Origin: Erythrophleum ivorense
Taxonomy: Eukaryota > Streptophyta > Magnoliopsida > Fabales > Fabaceae
Length of the DNA stretch: 64,000 bases
Direction: 5' to 3'
Assembly: GCA_026724425.1 (NCBI GenBank)
Contig: JAIUCV010000227.1
Span: forward strand, 992,001 to 1,056,000
Shown here: in pieces, positions 10,530 through 23,412 of the stretch
How the letters are laid out: each line of letters starts with the position of its first letter
How positions within the stretch are numbered: the stretch's first letter is position 1
Notes under the pieces: model-generated
What the model was told of the DNA's origin: nothing
Database searches by the model: none
The model's input: the letters and a program-made list of their open reading frames with translations, nothing else
Program-made: the position numbers and the translations under genes

Positions 10530-13430
10530 CTATACACGAGCAACTAGGGGCTGACGCTGCGAAGCTGGTTGCTGGTTTTGATCGCCAGATGCAGTAGGGG
10601 GTTCCTGACCAAAAAGAACACCATGGACATCACTATAGTAGATGAAGAATCTTTTAAAACATTTAGGTGATATTTGGTTTAAAAGAATTTTAATTTTTCA
10701 AGTGCTAAGAAATCTATTTATAAGATATTTGAGTATACCAAATATGAAAAACTTAAAAATTTACTTTCTAAATGTTTTAAGAGTATAGATTTTTATTTTT
10801 TTATTTTTTTAAATATATATCTCATGCTTGAATGTTTTTATAAAATGAGGGTTTCAAAGTATATGAAAACAAACCCATAAACCAAATGCATCCTTAATTG
10901 TAAGAAAAGAAAAGAAAAACTATGGTTGAAACTCACCCGTGATCGTTGTTGTTGTTGCCGATGCTGCTGCATAAATGTCACAGTTCTTACTATGGCATAT
11001 ATAGGCAAAGCAATTCCCACAATCCGCATTAGTAACAACTGTCAAAATTTAAGCAAAACAAAATCCTTGGTAAGTGATTATCAAAATGTGCTTATTAAAA
11101 TTCAATGTTGAGTCAAGTATACCATATAGATTGGGAAGGAGTATTCCATATTTTCAATCATTTGGAGGAGGGGCAAAGCATGTTTCAGCATCAGTATAAC
11201 CATGAACTGCACATAAGAGATATGAAGCGACAAAAAATAAAATTACAAAATTCCATAGTCAGTATGTGTAAGGAATTGTGAAAGCATACTTGCGAAAGCA
11301 CAGTGAGCAGAGACAGATTACAAAGATTGCAATTGAAAAAAAGACAGTAGAAGCTGAACACTGATCATAGTTAAAATTGGTAAAATTCTGGTCAGGTGAG
11401 ACCACACGAACAATTCGAGTAGTACTATGCAAGTTTCTTCTTGATATCTCCCAATTTCTCCTGCCAAAGACAGCATGAAAAGCACATTGAAGAAGTGAAA
11501 GGGGAAAAAAAATGGCTTACAAATCACTTGGTGTTTTTGTTTTTTTTTTTTGGGGGGGGGTTACATAGTATACAAGTTACCTGAAATTCATTCGAATACG
11601 CCCTAATTGAAATAGTGGAGGAGGAGCTGTGTAACCAGGCTTATATTGCTGAAACTCAAAATTCAATAATAGTTTAAGCCTAATTTTACTTTGTTTTGCA
11701 AAAAATCATATAACTTATACCACAAACACATGTGAAAAGCAATATGATACCTCACAATGACTCTTAAACAACCCAGATACCATTCTTTTTCACTACTTCT
11801 AAATGGGACAAATAAGTAGTATAGATGAGAACCAGAAACAGTTTTAATTACCTGGAGGCATATCTCACATATGATATCTCCCTTCTCATTACACCACCGT
11901 TGTATGCATCTGCGGTGGGCATACTGAAAAAAATAAAATAAACTAACTTAAGTGTGCAAAGTTTAAACTGTCAACTATAGAGGGCAAATGAGACTCATAT
12001 GAGCAAGATATTCAGTCAATTCTGACGATACCGAAACTCAATTCTTGTTACTTAGTAGACATCAATTGAATTTGGTAAAAATTGAGGTAGATTCATGTAA
12101 AACTTCTCAAAATCAAAAGCCAAAAGAGAGGAACATGATTAAGAAACTGACACAGTTCCTTCGGGAACATAAATGCCAGACACAAGGAATGGAAAAATGA
12201 GACCATTTACAACTTTCAACTATTACCAACACTTATGCATGAGCTGTGCACTTTGGCCAAAACTTGGAGACTAGAGATCTGTGTTTCAAAATCAATCATG
12301 TTTCTCACCTCATACTGAATTGCACGTAAACTAGCCTTGGCCCTCGACCAATCCTATCAGGGTAACAAATATTCTACAGTACCATTGGTCTTTCTAAACC
12401 TCTTATAATGTTGACTAAGAAGTCTACATACTAAACCCAAAGGTTTGCCCTAGAGGCGCAGCTTCAAATCCTAATTAGGCCACCAGACCGCAAGGATTTT
12501 CCTTGTGATTTCCCTAGTTCAGCCTGCCTTTCACCAGACCAGGAAGATGGACTTGTTAAAATGCTTGTAAGCTAGCCCAAACATCACCTGAGTGCCCAAA
12601 AAGCCAGTCTATTCATACAATGTTAGCATGTTAATGATAGGAGATAGTATAATGCATAACACATCCACTATTTGAGAATCTTGAGCAAAATGAGCACATT
12701 AATTGTAACTTTCTAGAAATGTTTTCAGAAAAAATAAATTATCAAGGCAAAAGCTTCTAATTGATCCCACTCCAACCAGGTAACTTGTTTCTCCCTATGC
12801 TATCAAAAGTAATACGGAGATAAAATTCACATGATAAATCAACTTGCCAAACTAAATCCTATCAAGACATTTACTCCCCTGCATTCCGCCAAAATCCTTT
12901 AATTATATAGAGGGGTCGATATATTGTTTTCTTCTACTTCATACTTATTCTCGTCTTTCCTACCATGTGAATGAATCACAATTGACTGAAAAATTTCTAT
13001 CCTTAACAACAAACCAACCAGGTGACAGTAAATAATTTTCAATAAAGTTAAGGTGTCTATCAGAGTTCACTTTGTTTTTTCATCAAATTTAAGACCATGA
13101 TTTCAGATTCATGCGTCAAATAGCAACTATACAGATTAGTAATCTCAAGCACTTTCAGATATTGAAAAATATAAAAGAATGCCTCACCTTCAAACTACCA
13201 CAACAAGAACAGGGTGTCTCCATATTGGAAACTTCATCCTCGTCGTGGCATATCCTGCATTGTACCAATTTCCCCTGAGATCTCATGTTTTCCATATCCA
13301 TATTCATTAAAGAGACATCAACTACAGCTGAAGATGCAGCCTCCATTGAATGGTTTCGGCTTTCAAGTGCAGCTTCTAGGGTGGATTCAGTAAGCAACCT
13401 ATCCACCAGCAATACGAAGTGATCCCCCAT
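10530..13430 (-). CDS. RING-CH (MARCH-like) E3 ubiquitin ligase, DUF3675 type
   Basis: Predicted membrane-bound ubiquitin ligase that would pass ubiquitin from an E2 to membrane proteins. Seven exons, read from the right, are 13188-13430, 11852-11923, 11581-11648, 11322-11460, 11123-11206, 10937-11038 and 10530-10604. All have GT-AG junctions and the frame is continuous, giving 260 residues, usual for the family. The start (MGDHFVLLVDRL, ATG at 13430 in context GACCATGG) fits family N-termini. The C4HC3 RING-CH finger spans residues 58-103: C58, C61, C74, C76, H84, C87, C100, C103. It is followed by the conserved QYKPGYTAPPPL, then NWEISRR of the DUF3675-like region, two hydrophobic segments at about 164-188 and 196-222, and a Gln-rich tail. 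An alternative donor at 11290 would shift the frame and was rejected. The first intron within the coding region is long (1.26 kb). No lesions; appears functional. The natural substrate is unknown. Confidence 0.93.
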
Positions 13431-14575
13431 GGTCAAATATATTACTTCCTTTGATCCAACTATATGTTCCAAGGAAATTTGTATATCGGTTGGTGTTAAA
13501 CCTCTTGGACAAGCTTTTCTCTGAAAACACAAACCCACAGACAAAAATATAACCATGTCAGCAACATCGAGAAGCATATTTAGATAAGGACTATTGTCTT
13601 CTCGTGCTTATAAAATTGAACGAATTTTATCTTCACGCAGAGTTATTCCCAGTTCCCATAACAAAAAACTGCACCCTACATAGTCCAATTTCAATAGCAG
13701 AATGCTCCAAAAAGAATATAATTGAATCAATAGTAGCAGAATCAATAGTTTTGAACGGGAAGATGCTAAAATCAACGAAACCGACAAAATGGATTTATGG
13801 AGCAAAAGCAATTAATTTGTATGCTTATGTGAAAAGGATTAGGAATTTGAAGTTTAGTGAGGAATAAAAAAGGTGTGGTGTTAAGAAAGTAAGGTATCTT
13901 CATGTAAAAACAAAAAGTTTTAAAGTAAACTGCCTCTTAAAGAGAAACCCTGAAACCAGAGGAAATAGGTATACCCCCAATAAGTTCAAACCTGTCCAGA
14001 AACATTCCAAAGGCATAAAAAAAAACAGAGAAGATTCAAAGGGGTTATCAGAAGAGATAGTATTTCTCAGTCTCAAGGATTAAAATCTTAATTACAGCTT
14101 GTCGACATTAAAAGTTCGCCCTTAAAATCGCCGAAGAAGCGAATAGCCAAACAAAGTTGAGGATAATTAAAAAAAATACAAAAGTGAAATGGAAAAGAGA
14201 AAGTACCCAGAGAAAAAAAAAAAGTAAGGAGCAGAAGGGAAGATGACCCAGACCCAGATGAAAAAGAAGAACAAAAGAACAAAAGGAGACCACCTTTACC
14301 AACAGGAAGGACTTAAAAGCTCGAAGGAAGCATCACAATTCATAACAAGTAAAAGAGATGGCAAAAGGAATAGAAAGCATACGAGAATCTTACACTAAGG
14401 GGATCGCATTTTCTTTTCTTTAAGTTAAGAAAGCTCGTAACTTTCTCCACTAACTCCTTATAATTATTGGATCTTTCTCTTTCTATACAAACTTTTGGGG
14501 AATCTCTATATTGGGAATGAAGCAACAGATTGAGTGTCAAACCTTGTCCAAACGCGATTACAAATGAGAGATGCT
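13431..14575 (-). other. 5' UTR exons and leader introns of the E3 ligase gene
   Basis: Upstream of the start codon the second exon extends to 13520, where TTTTCAG (complement of 13521-13527) is an acceptor. A first noncoding exon probably lies at about 14546-14575, ending GGACAAG|GTTTGAC. That leaves a leader intron of about 1 kb. The small open frames in this interval (for example 13604-13867 and 14340-14540) have no recognisable domains and are not treated as genes. Confidence 0.4.
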
Positions 14576-14600
14576 ATTTTGATCTTCCCCGTGTGCGTGT

Positions 14601-14612
14601 GATTTATATATA
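14601..14612 (-). promoter_or_regulatory. TATA-like box of the E3 ligase gene
   Basis: On the minus strand it reads TATATATAAATC. Transcription would start roughly 30 bp downstream, near 14570-14580, just before the proposed first exon. Support is position and sequence only. Confidence 0.45.
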
Positions 14613-14619
14613 TCAATTC

Positions 14620-16990
14620 AGGGGCAGGAGAAGGAGTCTCGTGCTTGTATTGTATGGAACCGCAACGATTCACACAAATAATGGGTAATCAATCCCATTA
14701 GTTATGGTTAATTCTATGAAAGTAAGGAGTTCCCTTGTCATTCTAGAATTGTATATAATTTCTGAGTACGTTATGGACCGAGATGGTAAATTTAGATTCT
14801 GAGATATCTTTTAATTTTTAAAAAAAAAAAGTCTAGATTTTATTACTTTATTATGTATAAGAGATATCTAAATTTTAGCCTTATCAACTGTCTTGGGGAT
14901 GACTTGAAATTCAAGTATTAAGCCAGAGTATGTTAGCATAAAAAAAGCCGTCAAAATTTTTTTATTTATAAGAATTTTTCAAGTTGTTAGATGTTATATT
15001 ATAAATTATTTGTTTCAATCTTTCCCATTTTTTTCTTTTTTTTATTGTATACTTCTTCTAATTCAAATTTGTTATTTGATTATAAGTATGCCATTAATAT
15101 TGAAATCAGCATATTTGTAAAAAGGGATTTGTGATCAATTTTTTAAAGTTCATAAAGCTATTATTTTCCAATGAAGAAAAATAAAGTTATTATTTGAATA
15201 TGTGTTTGTTTTGGAATTTCTCTACTTATTTTCTTTTATTTCTTAATAGTGAAAAAAGCTATACAGCGTGTTCAAAATTTTACATATATCAAGTTGAAAT
15301 CCCTTGGAATCATTATCAATGAATCGGCATTAATGAAAGGTTTTGTTTTCTTTTTTGACTTTTTTAAATATTGATGTTTATCAAAACTAATTAAACTAAA
15401 TCCAAGCAAACTGATTATGAAGATTTTTCTTGATCAAGTTTTTTATAAAAAATTTAAATTTTTAATTTTTAATAAGTCGAGTAGTTTGATTCACTTTGTT
15501 GTAAGTCCAAAAACCAATTGACTGTTATCTATCTACTTTCAACCATAAATTTAAAAGAAGAAAAAAAAAAATCTTCAACTAAATTAACACGTAATGTTGT
15601 TGCAATTTTAGAGACCTTAAATGATGTGTATTTATTAAATTAATTTTTTATTTGACATTTACATATTTATATATAAATTACGTTTATAAAAATTATAATA
15701 TTTAATATTATGATAAACAATAATTTGTAGTTAATTCTTCAGCAACGTGGAGTTTTCATATGTCCTGCAAAACGGCCAAAGAAAAAAATACCGTGAAGAT
15801 GAAAAATTTTCTTCGCCTAGATGGCTTTATGAATATAGGAGAGGAGTTGAAAAGGATAAAGAGCCCCTCAAAAATAATTTGATAATATTTTGTTAATCGC
15901 TGGACCCAATTAAAAATATAGTACAAAATCATATATATCATATTAAAATAATAATGTCATATTTTTAAATAGGATAACAACAAATAACATCTTATTACTT
16001 TTAAAGCATATAAATTAAAAATTGAATAAATAAAAATTTTTAATAAATAATATAGCTTAAAATAAATATAAATTTTTAAATTATTTCTCTTTCTAAAATC
16101 AGACCAGAGTAAATTCAAATTTCAAAATTTCCTTTAGTAGAAATTTATCCCCTGGTTTAAAAATTCCCCCACAATTAAAAAAAAAAAGAAAATCAATTTC
16201 TTTTGAAGCTTTTTGAGTTTTGACTAAGCACCAAATTAAATCACTATCCATTAGAAATAAAATTTTTGGGCGTGTACTCTTTTGGAAATAGCTAGTCAAA
16301 CTTTTGAAATGAAATCAAAATCCTATGTCCATTTCAAATCTTTTTTTTTTTTTTTGGCAAACGTCCATTTCAAAGTTTTCAACAACGGCGACTCAGCAGA
16401 AAATTCTATAGAGAGAGAGAGAGAAAGATAAATAGTTATACATCAAACAATTGTATATTTGGAATCAATTTTGCCATATACTTCATTAAAAATTTTAAAT
16501 TTTATCATATAGAGTAATTTAATGTATGACTATTTCTTATAATACTCGTATTACCAGGAAAAAAAAGTACATATTTTACTTGATTTTTTTTTTGGTTTAA
16601 AAGTATTAAGTTACTTTAGACTTATCCATCAAGCGGCATATATTTCTTGGATTGATCTTTTCATAAGTAAATTATTCTTTTATTTTTAAAGAAGTTCAAG
16701 TTATATGATCTTATCATTTATTATAAAAATATACACTTAATTTCTTGAAACTAATATATAATCAAAATATCCACATGAATAATATTAATTTCTTTTATTA
16801 AATATATAACTTATTTTAAAATTTTTATTTCAATGTTATTTATTTTGAATTAAGAACTATAAAGATAATTTATTCTAAAACTATATTAAATTTGCAACAA
16901 TACTTATGTTTATTATTTTATATTTAATACAAATATTTTTTTAATTAATTTATTATTATAGATACCTTACTAGCATAATATTCTCCACTA
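14620..16990. other. AT-rich intergenic DNA
   Basis: No gene or RNA gene seen. Long A and T tracts, a short (GA)n run at about 16411-16425, and no terminal repeats I could pair. Confidence 0.55.
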
Positions 16991-16999
16991 CTCAATAAG

Positions 17000-18180
17000 A
17001 TAAGAGGATATCTGTCTTCCTAACATATAACACCTTGTGAATATACCAATTCTAGCTGAAATTAGACCAATAGATAATATCAAAGCTTCAATGCACATGG
17101 ACAACACTATCAACCTCAAGAAAAAAAAAATGTCATTCATCCCTTCACGAGTTACAATATTGACCCAGCAACGGTAGGAACTTCTATGAACCCACAAGCT
17201 AATAATGCTGAAATTCTTTAAATGTTATATTGACAATAACAAAACATGATAACAATGCAAGAAGACCTCAATAGTTATAAACCGCAAGGGAGAATCATGA
17301 TAAAGGCACATACTACCATTACAATCATGACATTAGACATGACACAGAGGATGACAAAAATCTCAAAGATGCAATAAAATACCTTATCAAAAGAGGCTTC
17401 CTATGAAATTATGTTGCACAAGGCGACAATAGGAAAAAAAATAACATGAAAATGTTGCAATGATAGGAGAGCCAAAGAAGTTGGCCAAAGAAAGATACCA
17501 CCATAAAATTAGGTGAAAGACTCAAGCCTAGTCCTAGTGACCTCGACAAGATTCATTAATGTAATCTCTACTCAACTGTGACAAACTCAAAGAGGTATAG
17601 AGAACTAACTAAGCAAGGCAATGACCATTGATGGTGGGTCACGAGGCCACCCTATGCTCAGACTAAAGGAATCACATTTTGCAAAGAAGATTCTCACATG
17701 GTAGTCAACAATGAAAATGTTATCATGGTAATAACCACTGTTATTGGCCACTAGATGGTCTGAAGGATCTTGATTGACATAGAAACTACAATGAACATAT
17801 TGCAATATGAAGCCCTAAAAGATATCGGCCTATTTAAATTTAACCTCTAGCTAATAAACATGGCAATGTATGGGTTTGGAGATCTATAGTTGCAAATTGA
17901 AGAAATGATAGCACTCCCCATAACCCTTGAAAATAGAAATGGCAGAGCAATTGTCTTCACCAACTTCCATACTAAGGCTCTATCTACCTATGGTGTTATC
18001 CCTGACCAGATACGACTAAACAAGTTCAGAGTAGCCATTTTCTTAAAGTAGCCATTTTCTCTTACAACCTATCCTGAAAACTCAATACATCTAATGGCTA
18101 GAGAACAATATGGGGAGACCAAAAAGTAGCACATTCTTGTGCCATGAATGCTATAAAAATCAAAAGAAAAGAAAAAGAAA
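17000..18180 (+). pseudogene. Ty3/gypsy (Tat-like) gag-protease remnant
   Basis: Translated piecewise with frame changes, this follows the C-terminal gag and protease of Tat-lineage gypsy elements. Near 17275-17410 is a block like the usual FHRDHGHDTEDC stretch, here with HDTED and KNLKDAIKYLIKRGFL. Near 17690-17850 is the protease core, with RILID where functional enzymes have LVDxGSS. This is followed by LPITL and by PDQIRLNKFRVA, which replaces the usual IIGRPTLN-type block. Near 18107-18160 comes GRPKSS and CHECYKN, equivalent to the RGDQ...ARxCY stretch. The active-site DxG is gone and stops interrupt every frame. The CACTA element sits about 400 bp beyond the recognisable end, so any RT domain has been lost or displaced. 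Confidence 0.7.
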
Positions 18181-18578
18181 AACACAAGAACCAAAGGTAA
18201 GCAAGATGCCTACTCATTTTAGAAAATAATGCATGAGCATAACAATTAGACAAAATGAATTTGAACTTAGCAGAATTGCTGACAATCTATATAGGAAAAA
18301 ATCCCTCAAAGAAAACACCAAAGGAACATAAGGTGGAGCATAAGGAAGAAAATGCATCAAACATTAAAGATGTAGATAACAAAAACAAAGCTAGGTTGGT
18401 AAAGACCAAAGAGAACACCTCCAATATAGAGAGAAATTAAACCAAGAAACAGAGAGATAAAAATATTGAGATGCTTGCCTAATCAACATCTAACTCAATC
18501 TATAAAACCTAAGAGCAATGTCATCTAGGCAAATATGCCTTGTATTTATCCTCTTGTGAGGTAACAATGATGAACTAT
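18181..18578. other. Flank between the gypsy remnant and the first CACTA element
   Basis: Lys-rich open frame at 18255-18440 with no recognisable domain. The last three bases (18576-18578, TAT) are the left copy of the target-site duplication. Confidence 0.5.
18576..18578. other. Left target-site duplication (TAT)
   Basis: Matches TAT at 34010-34012 on the other side of the CACTA element. Three-base duplications are characteristic of CACTA transposase. Confidence 0.85.
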
Positions 18579-18725
18579 CACTACAAAAAATAAGGCATTT
18601 AGTGTCGGTTATCTAATGTCAGTAGGTACAACCGACATTAGATCCATTTGGTGAGAAGAAGTTAACGTCGCTTGTTTAATGTCGATTGAAATTGACAGTA
18701 GTCTTTCTTTTATTTTTTTAATTAA
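18579..18725. repeat. Left terminal and subterminal repeats of CACTA-1
   Basis: The terminal inverted repeat is followed by a few copies, in both orientations, of a motif near TAATGTCGGTT, for example GTGTCGGTTATCTAATGTC and AACCGACATTAG. Subterminal motifs of this kind are the usual binding sites for the small CACTA protein (TNPA in maize). This side has far fewer copies than the right end. Confidence 0.75.
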
Positions 18726-19787
18726 TAAAAGTAAAAAGATTCATTTATGTTTCGTTGGAGGGAGCTCAAAATTGTCGCGCTTTACCAACTTAAGTAAAAG
18801 AAATATAAAAGGGAGCTAAAATCCCTAAATCGAAATAGAGAAACAAAGTAAGGCATTTCGCTATGTGAACGAAGCAGACAGACAAGAGAGAATGAGGCAT
18901 TTTGGGTTGGGATCAATTTCAGAGTTGTGAAACAGAGTGGAAGCCGGTGGAAATCTAAAAAAGAAGGTGAACCTGAACTCGTTGTTTAAAGAAGTGGTGT
19001 GACATCTAAAGCAGAAGGTTGAATGTGAAGAAGCTAATCGAAAAACTTAATTTGAAGTAGAGAAGTTGTTGCTAGTTTACCAAAGAAGTTGAGAAAGGCA
19101 AGTTTAAAGAAGTGCTGAAACATTTCAGAGGTATTGGTCTTCATCTCTCCTTTTTTTTTTTCAATGGTTGCATATGTGAAGCAACCTATTTGTGTTGAGA
19201 GGTGGCCTTGTGCTAAAAATTTGTAGATCGAACCCATATAAATGTGCTTTAGTTTATTGTCACACTCACCATGTTATCTCTTGTGGTTGTCGTATTCCCA
19301 TTGTACAATTCATTTTGCTTGCTGTTGTTATACTCATTGGCTTCTGATAAGATGCACCCACTAGTACCAACATGGGAGAAATCATGTGCTTGGTTTTTGC
19401 TTTTTATTTTTTGTTTTTAACTTCATAAATAAAGACTTGCTTATAGAAACTAGACACTAGTTGTATTCACATTTGCATCTTTGCTTAGATCTTGCTGTAC
19501 AACCCTCCACTTTTTCTTTCAGTACTATGAAAAGTGAGAACTACCTTCATCTTCCTTTACTTACGATGTATACATTAAAAAACATTGGCGAATGCTTTTA
19601 TTCTCTAGTGCAATATTATGTTCTATGCTAAGGCCTATTTTGCTACTGTGTTATTTTCTGATGATGCATAATGTGTTATTTGTTGATAATTACTGTGATT
19701 TAATTGAATTCATTCATTGGTACAGATTTTTTCACAGTAGCAATTTCAGAAAAGTTTTGGTTTCATGCTGAATTTGTTGAATTTACT
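18726..19787 (+). other. 5' leader/promoter region of CACTA-1
   Basis: Noncoding. The 18760-18960 stretch is less AT-rich and purine-rich, resembling a promoter and first noncoding exon, but no firm TATA box or donor could be assigned. The minus-strand frame at 19034-19237 has no domain. Confidence 0.35.
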
Positions 19788-22700
19788 GGGAGTCTTGGGA
19801 GTTGAATTTCACTTAGATTTTTGGAGTATATGTTCATCTATGTGTCTATTTGGTTGATGAATTTTGTGCTTATTTTTAGAGTCAACTTGAATGATCAAAT
19901 TCTCTTATTTTCAAGTTAAGTTCAATTTGCCCTATTTCTGTTGATTTTTCTGCTGAACCTTGACTTCATGAATTTATTGCAAGCAACACAGACATGATCT
20001 TAATCTGAAATTTAAGCATAATTTTATTGTATATGTGTAGTATAATATATAATATTTTCATGAATTTTGGAACTCATTTAGATGTACAAATTTACTGATT
20101 TTTGGATGTTGTTCACATTTTCAGTCTTTGTTCGTTTTTTACCTTAAGAGTCAACTTTGTGGATTTTTCTAGAGCTACAAAAAACTGGTCTTCCTCTAAA
20201 TTTTTGTCACATTGTTTTTATATATGTTTAGTATATTCTGAAAAATTTTTGTGAATTTTTGAGTTCATTTTCTTAGGTTAAAGTAAATAATTCAGAAGGT
20301 TGTGCAGATGTTCTGTTTTGCTGTTTTTCTGATTTTGTTAGCTAATTTATTGATTTTTCTGTACTAATCCATGTGGAATTTTGAGCTAGATTTTAGTTAT
20401 AGATGTTCTTTGATATGTCTTTGATGTTGAGAAAAATTGATGTGAGGTTTCAATTTCATTAGCTATGACTTTTTGATTAAGGACTATACATGGTTTAGCA
20501 TTGTTTCAAAATTGAGCAACCTGATTTACTGGGAATTTTGGGAGTGGAATTTTTCTGTGAATTTTGGAGTATATGTTCATCTGTGTGTCTATTTTGTTGA
20601 TGACTTTTGTTCTTATTTTTAGAGGCACCTTGGATGATCAAATTCTCTGATTTTCAAGTTAAGCTCAATTTGCCCTATTTCTGTTGATTTTTCTGCTGAA
20701 CCTTGACTTCATGAATTTATTGCAAGCAACAAAGACATGATCTTGATCTAAAATTTGAGCACAATGTTATTGTATATGTTTAGTCTAATATACAATATTT
20801 TCATGAATTTTGGAACTCATTTAGATGTACAAATTTAATGATTTTTGGATGTTGTTCACATTTACAGTTTTTGTTCGTTTTTTACCTTAAGAGTCAATTT
20901 TGTGGATTTTTCTAGAGCTGCACAGAACTGATCTTGCTCTAAACTTTTGTCACATTGTTTGTATATATGTTAAGTATGTTCTGAAAATTTTTTGTGAATT
21001 TTTGAGTTCATTTTCTTAGGTTAAAGTAGATAATTCAAAAGGTTGTGCAGATGTTCTGTTTTGCTGCTTTTCTGATCTTGTTAGGTACTTTGTTGATTTT
21101 TCTGTACTAATCCATGTGGAATTTTGAACTAAATTTTAGTTATAGATGTTCTTTGATATGTCTTTGATGTTGAGAAAAATTGATTTGAGGTTTCAATTTC
21201 ATTAGCTATGACTTTTTGATTAAGGACTATACATGGTTTAGCATTGTTTCAAAATTCAGCAACTTGATTTACTGGGAATTTTAGGGGTTGAATTTTGCTG
21301 TGATCTTTGGAGTATATGTTCATCTATGTGTCTATTTTGTAGATGATTATTTGTGCTTATTTTTAGAGGCAACTTGGATGATCAAATTCTATAATTTTCA
21401 AGTTAAGTTCAATTTGCCTTATTTTTGTTGATTTTTCTGCTGAACCTTAAGTGGTTGACAATGACATTATAAGCAAAAAAGCATCTCTTCTTCCTTCATT
21501 CACCAAGCAACATAAAATGCCAATCAGTTCACATGCTTTAATTTTTTAAATTAAAATAAGTTTAATGTCATACCTATACGCTTTGTTTCCTATCTTTCCT
21601 CTCAAGTCCTAATACTGTGGCCTAATCTCTCAGAAACAAAGGAAATGAAAAAAAAAAAAAGAGTCAAATTTGATTGTCCACTTGTTTTCTAGCTCATAGC
21701 CACCCTACCAAGTACCATTTGTACTAAAATTATAATAAATAATATTTAGAAAGATTCTTCTCATTAATGATATATGATATAAGCTTGTTAATTGTATTTT
21801 AATATCCAATGAGTTTATATTTTATTTATTATTAATTTAATTTATTTATTTACTTATTTATTGTGATATGAGATTTAGCTAAAAATTTCTACTAATTAAA
21901 GTTTAGAGAAAAGTTCCATCATTGATTACATTAAAAATTTATTGCAAAGTGATGAAAGAGACTATTTAATCATGACCTTCATTTGGACGTGATATTTCAT
22001 ATGGGTATCTTTGCTTTCCTCTTACTTCTGCCATTGTTCTATTATCTGTTATAGTCTCTTTCCCCTATAAGAACATGATTACTAGACAAAGATAGACTAG
22101 AATGGGATTTTAAGTAAGACTACTTTTGATCAATACTCTTATAACACAGTCAAGGGAGATCAAAACAACTAAGGAAAAGACTAGTCTTAGTCTAATTTAA
22201 ACTCCAAATGCAATTCTATACATGTCTAGAAACATAAGAATGGCAATAAACGAGAAAGCTTGAAGAAACAAACACATGTAAAGAATGCTTTTGATGCAAA
22301 CATGAACAAAAACCTATGCTGAAATCATAGGATCCAGCCAGATTTAGGTCCTCCGTTGTTCAATATTGGAATAGGATTTGACATTTAGAATATCACTATT
22401 TTTGTCCTTTCATTATTAATTATATGTTATATATGTATGTGTATATATATATATATATGGGGATGCATTGAAGTTAAATAAAGGAGAAATATAATCATTA
22501 ATTATGATGTTGTTGAGGTTTAATTAATTAAGGAAATATCTTTGGCTGTCTAATAGCGTAGACGCACTTGACAAAAAAGCATATATGAGCTAGGGATAAG
22601 TTCTATAATAATTATGACCCATCATTAAGATTCTTGCAAATTGTTACGTTTTGGTTTCTAAGACTATAAATACAATTCTTGATCCTTTGGTCTAAGCGAC

Positions 22701-23412
22701 ATTTATATTATGTGGCAAAATATTTTATTTCAATAATTTAAATGGTTAAGAATAATTTTATGAGATTTCTAATGTTATTTACGACAACAATCACATAGCA
22801 AAAATTAAGTTCAATTTGCCCTATTTCTGTTGATGTTTATACTGAACCTTAACTTCATGAATTTGCTGCAAGCAACACAGACATGATCTTGATCTAAAAT
22901 TTGAGTATAATGTTATTGTATATGTGTAGTATAATATATAACATTTTCATGAATTTTGGAACTCATTTAGATGTACAAATTTACTGTTCTTTGAAGGTTG
23001 TTCACATTTTCAGTTTTTGTTGGTTTTTAACCTTAAGATTCAACTTTGTGGATTTTTCTAGAGCTGCACAAAACTGATCTTGCTCTAAATTTTTGTCACA
23101 TTGTTTGTATATATGTTAAGTATATTCTGAAAAATTTTTGTGAATTTTTTAGTTCATTTTCTTAGGTTAAAGTAGATAATTCAGAAGGTTGTGCAGATGT
23201 TCTATTTTGCTATTTTTCTGATTTTGTTAGGTACTTTGTTAATTTTTCTGTACTAATCCATGTGTAATTTTAAGCTGACTTTTAGTTATACATGTTCTTT
23301 GATATATCTTTGATGTTGAGAAAAATTGGTTTGAGGTTTCAATTTCATTAGTTATGACTTTTTGATTGAGGACTATACATGATTTAGCACTGTTTCAAAA
23401 CTAAGCAACTTG
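19788..23412. repeat. 743-bp tandem repeat array, three units
   Basis: Diverged tandem units start at 19788, 20531 and 21274, equally spaced at 743 bp. Each keeps a GGGAGTC/GGGAATT start, GTATATGTTCATCT, TTTCTGTTGATTTTTCTGCT, GAACTCATTTAGATGTACAA and a CTAATCCATGTG block. The third unit is split: its first part is 21274-21449 and it resumes at about 22805 and runs to about 23412. The array lies in the 5' region of CACTA-1, upstream of the transposase. It has no open frame of note and is probably leader or intron sequence. Confidence 0.85.
21450..22804. other. 1.35-kb insertion within the third 743-bp unit
   Basis: This segment interrupts the repeat unit. About 48 bp of the unit (core AAGTTCAATTTGCC, then TTGTTGAT or CTGTTGAT, then TGAACCTTAA) occurs on both sides, at 21397-21449 and 22803-22853. 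The segment is AT-rich, with an (AT)n run near 22442-22459, and I recognise no transposon protein or terminal repeat. Confidence 0.6.

Noticed and set aside
11284..11321. Exon 4 of the E3 ligase ending at 11290
   Set aside because: It gives a frame that stops after five codons in the next exon; the donor at 11316-11321 keeps phase and reproduces the family's membrane segment.
13431..13577. Longer N-terminus for the E3 ligase beginning at 13577
   Set aside because: The extra 49 codons cross a TTTTCAG acceptor at 13521-13527, so their first part is intron; family members begin at the MGDH Met.
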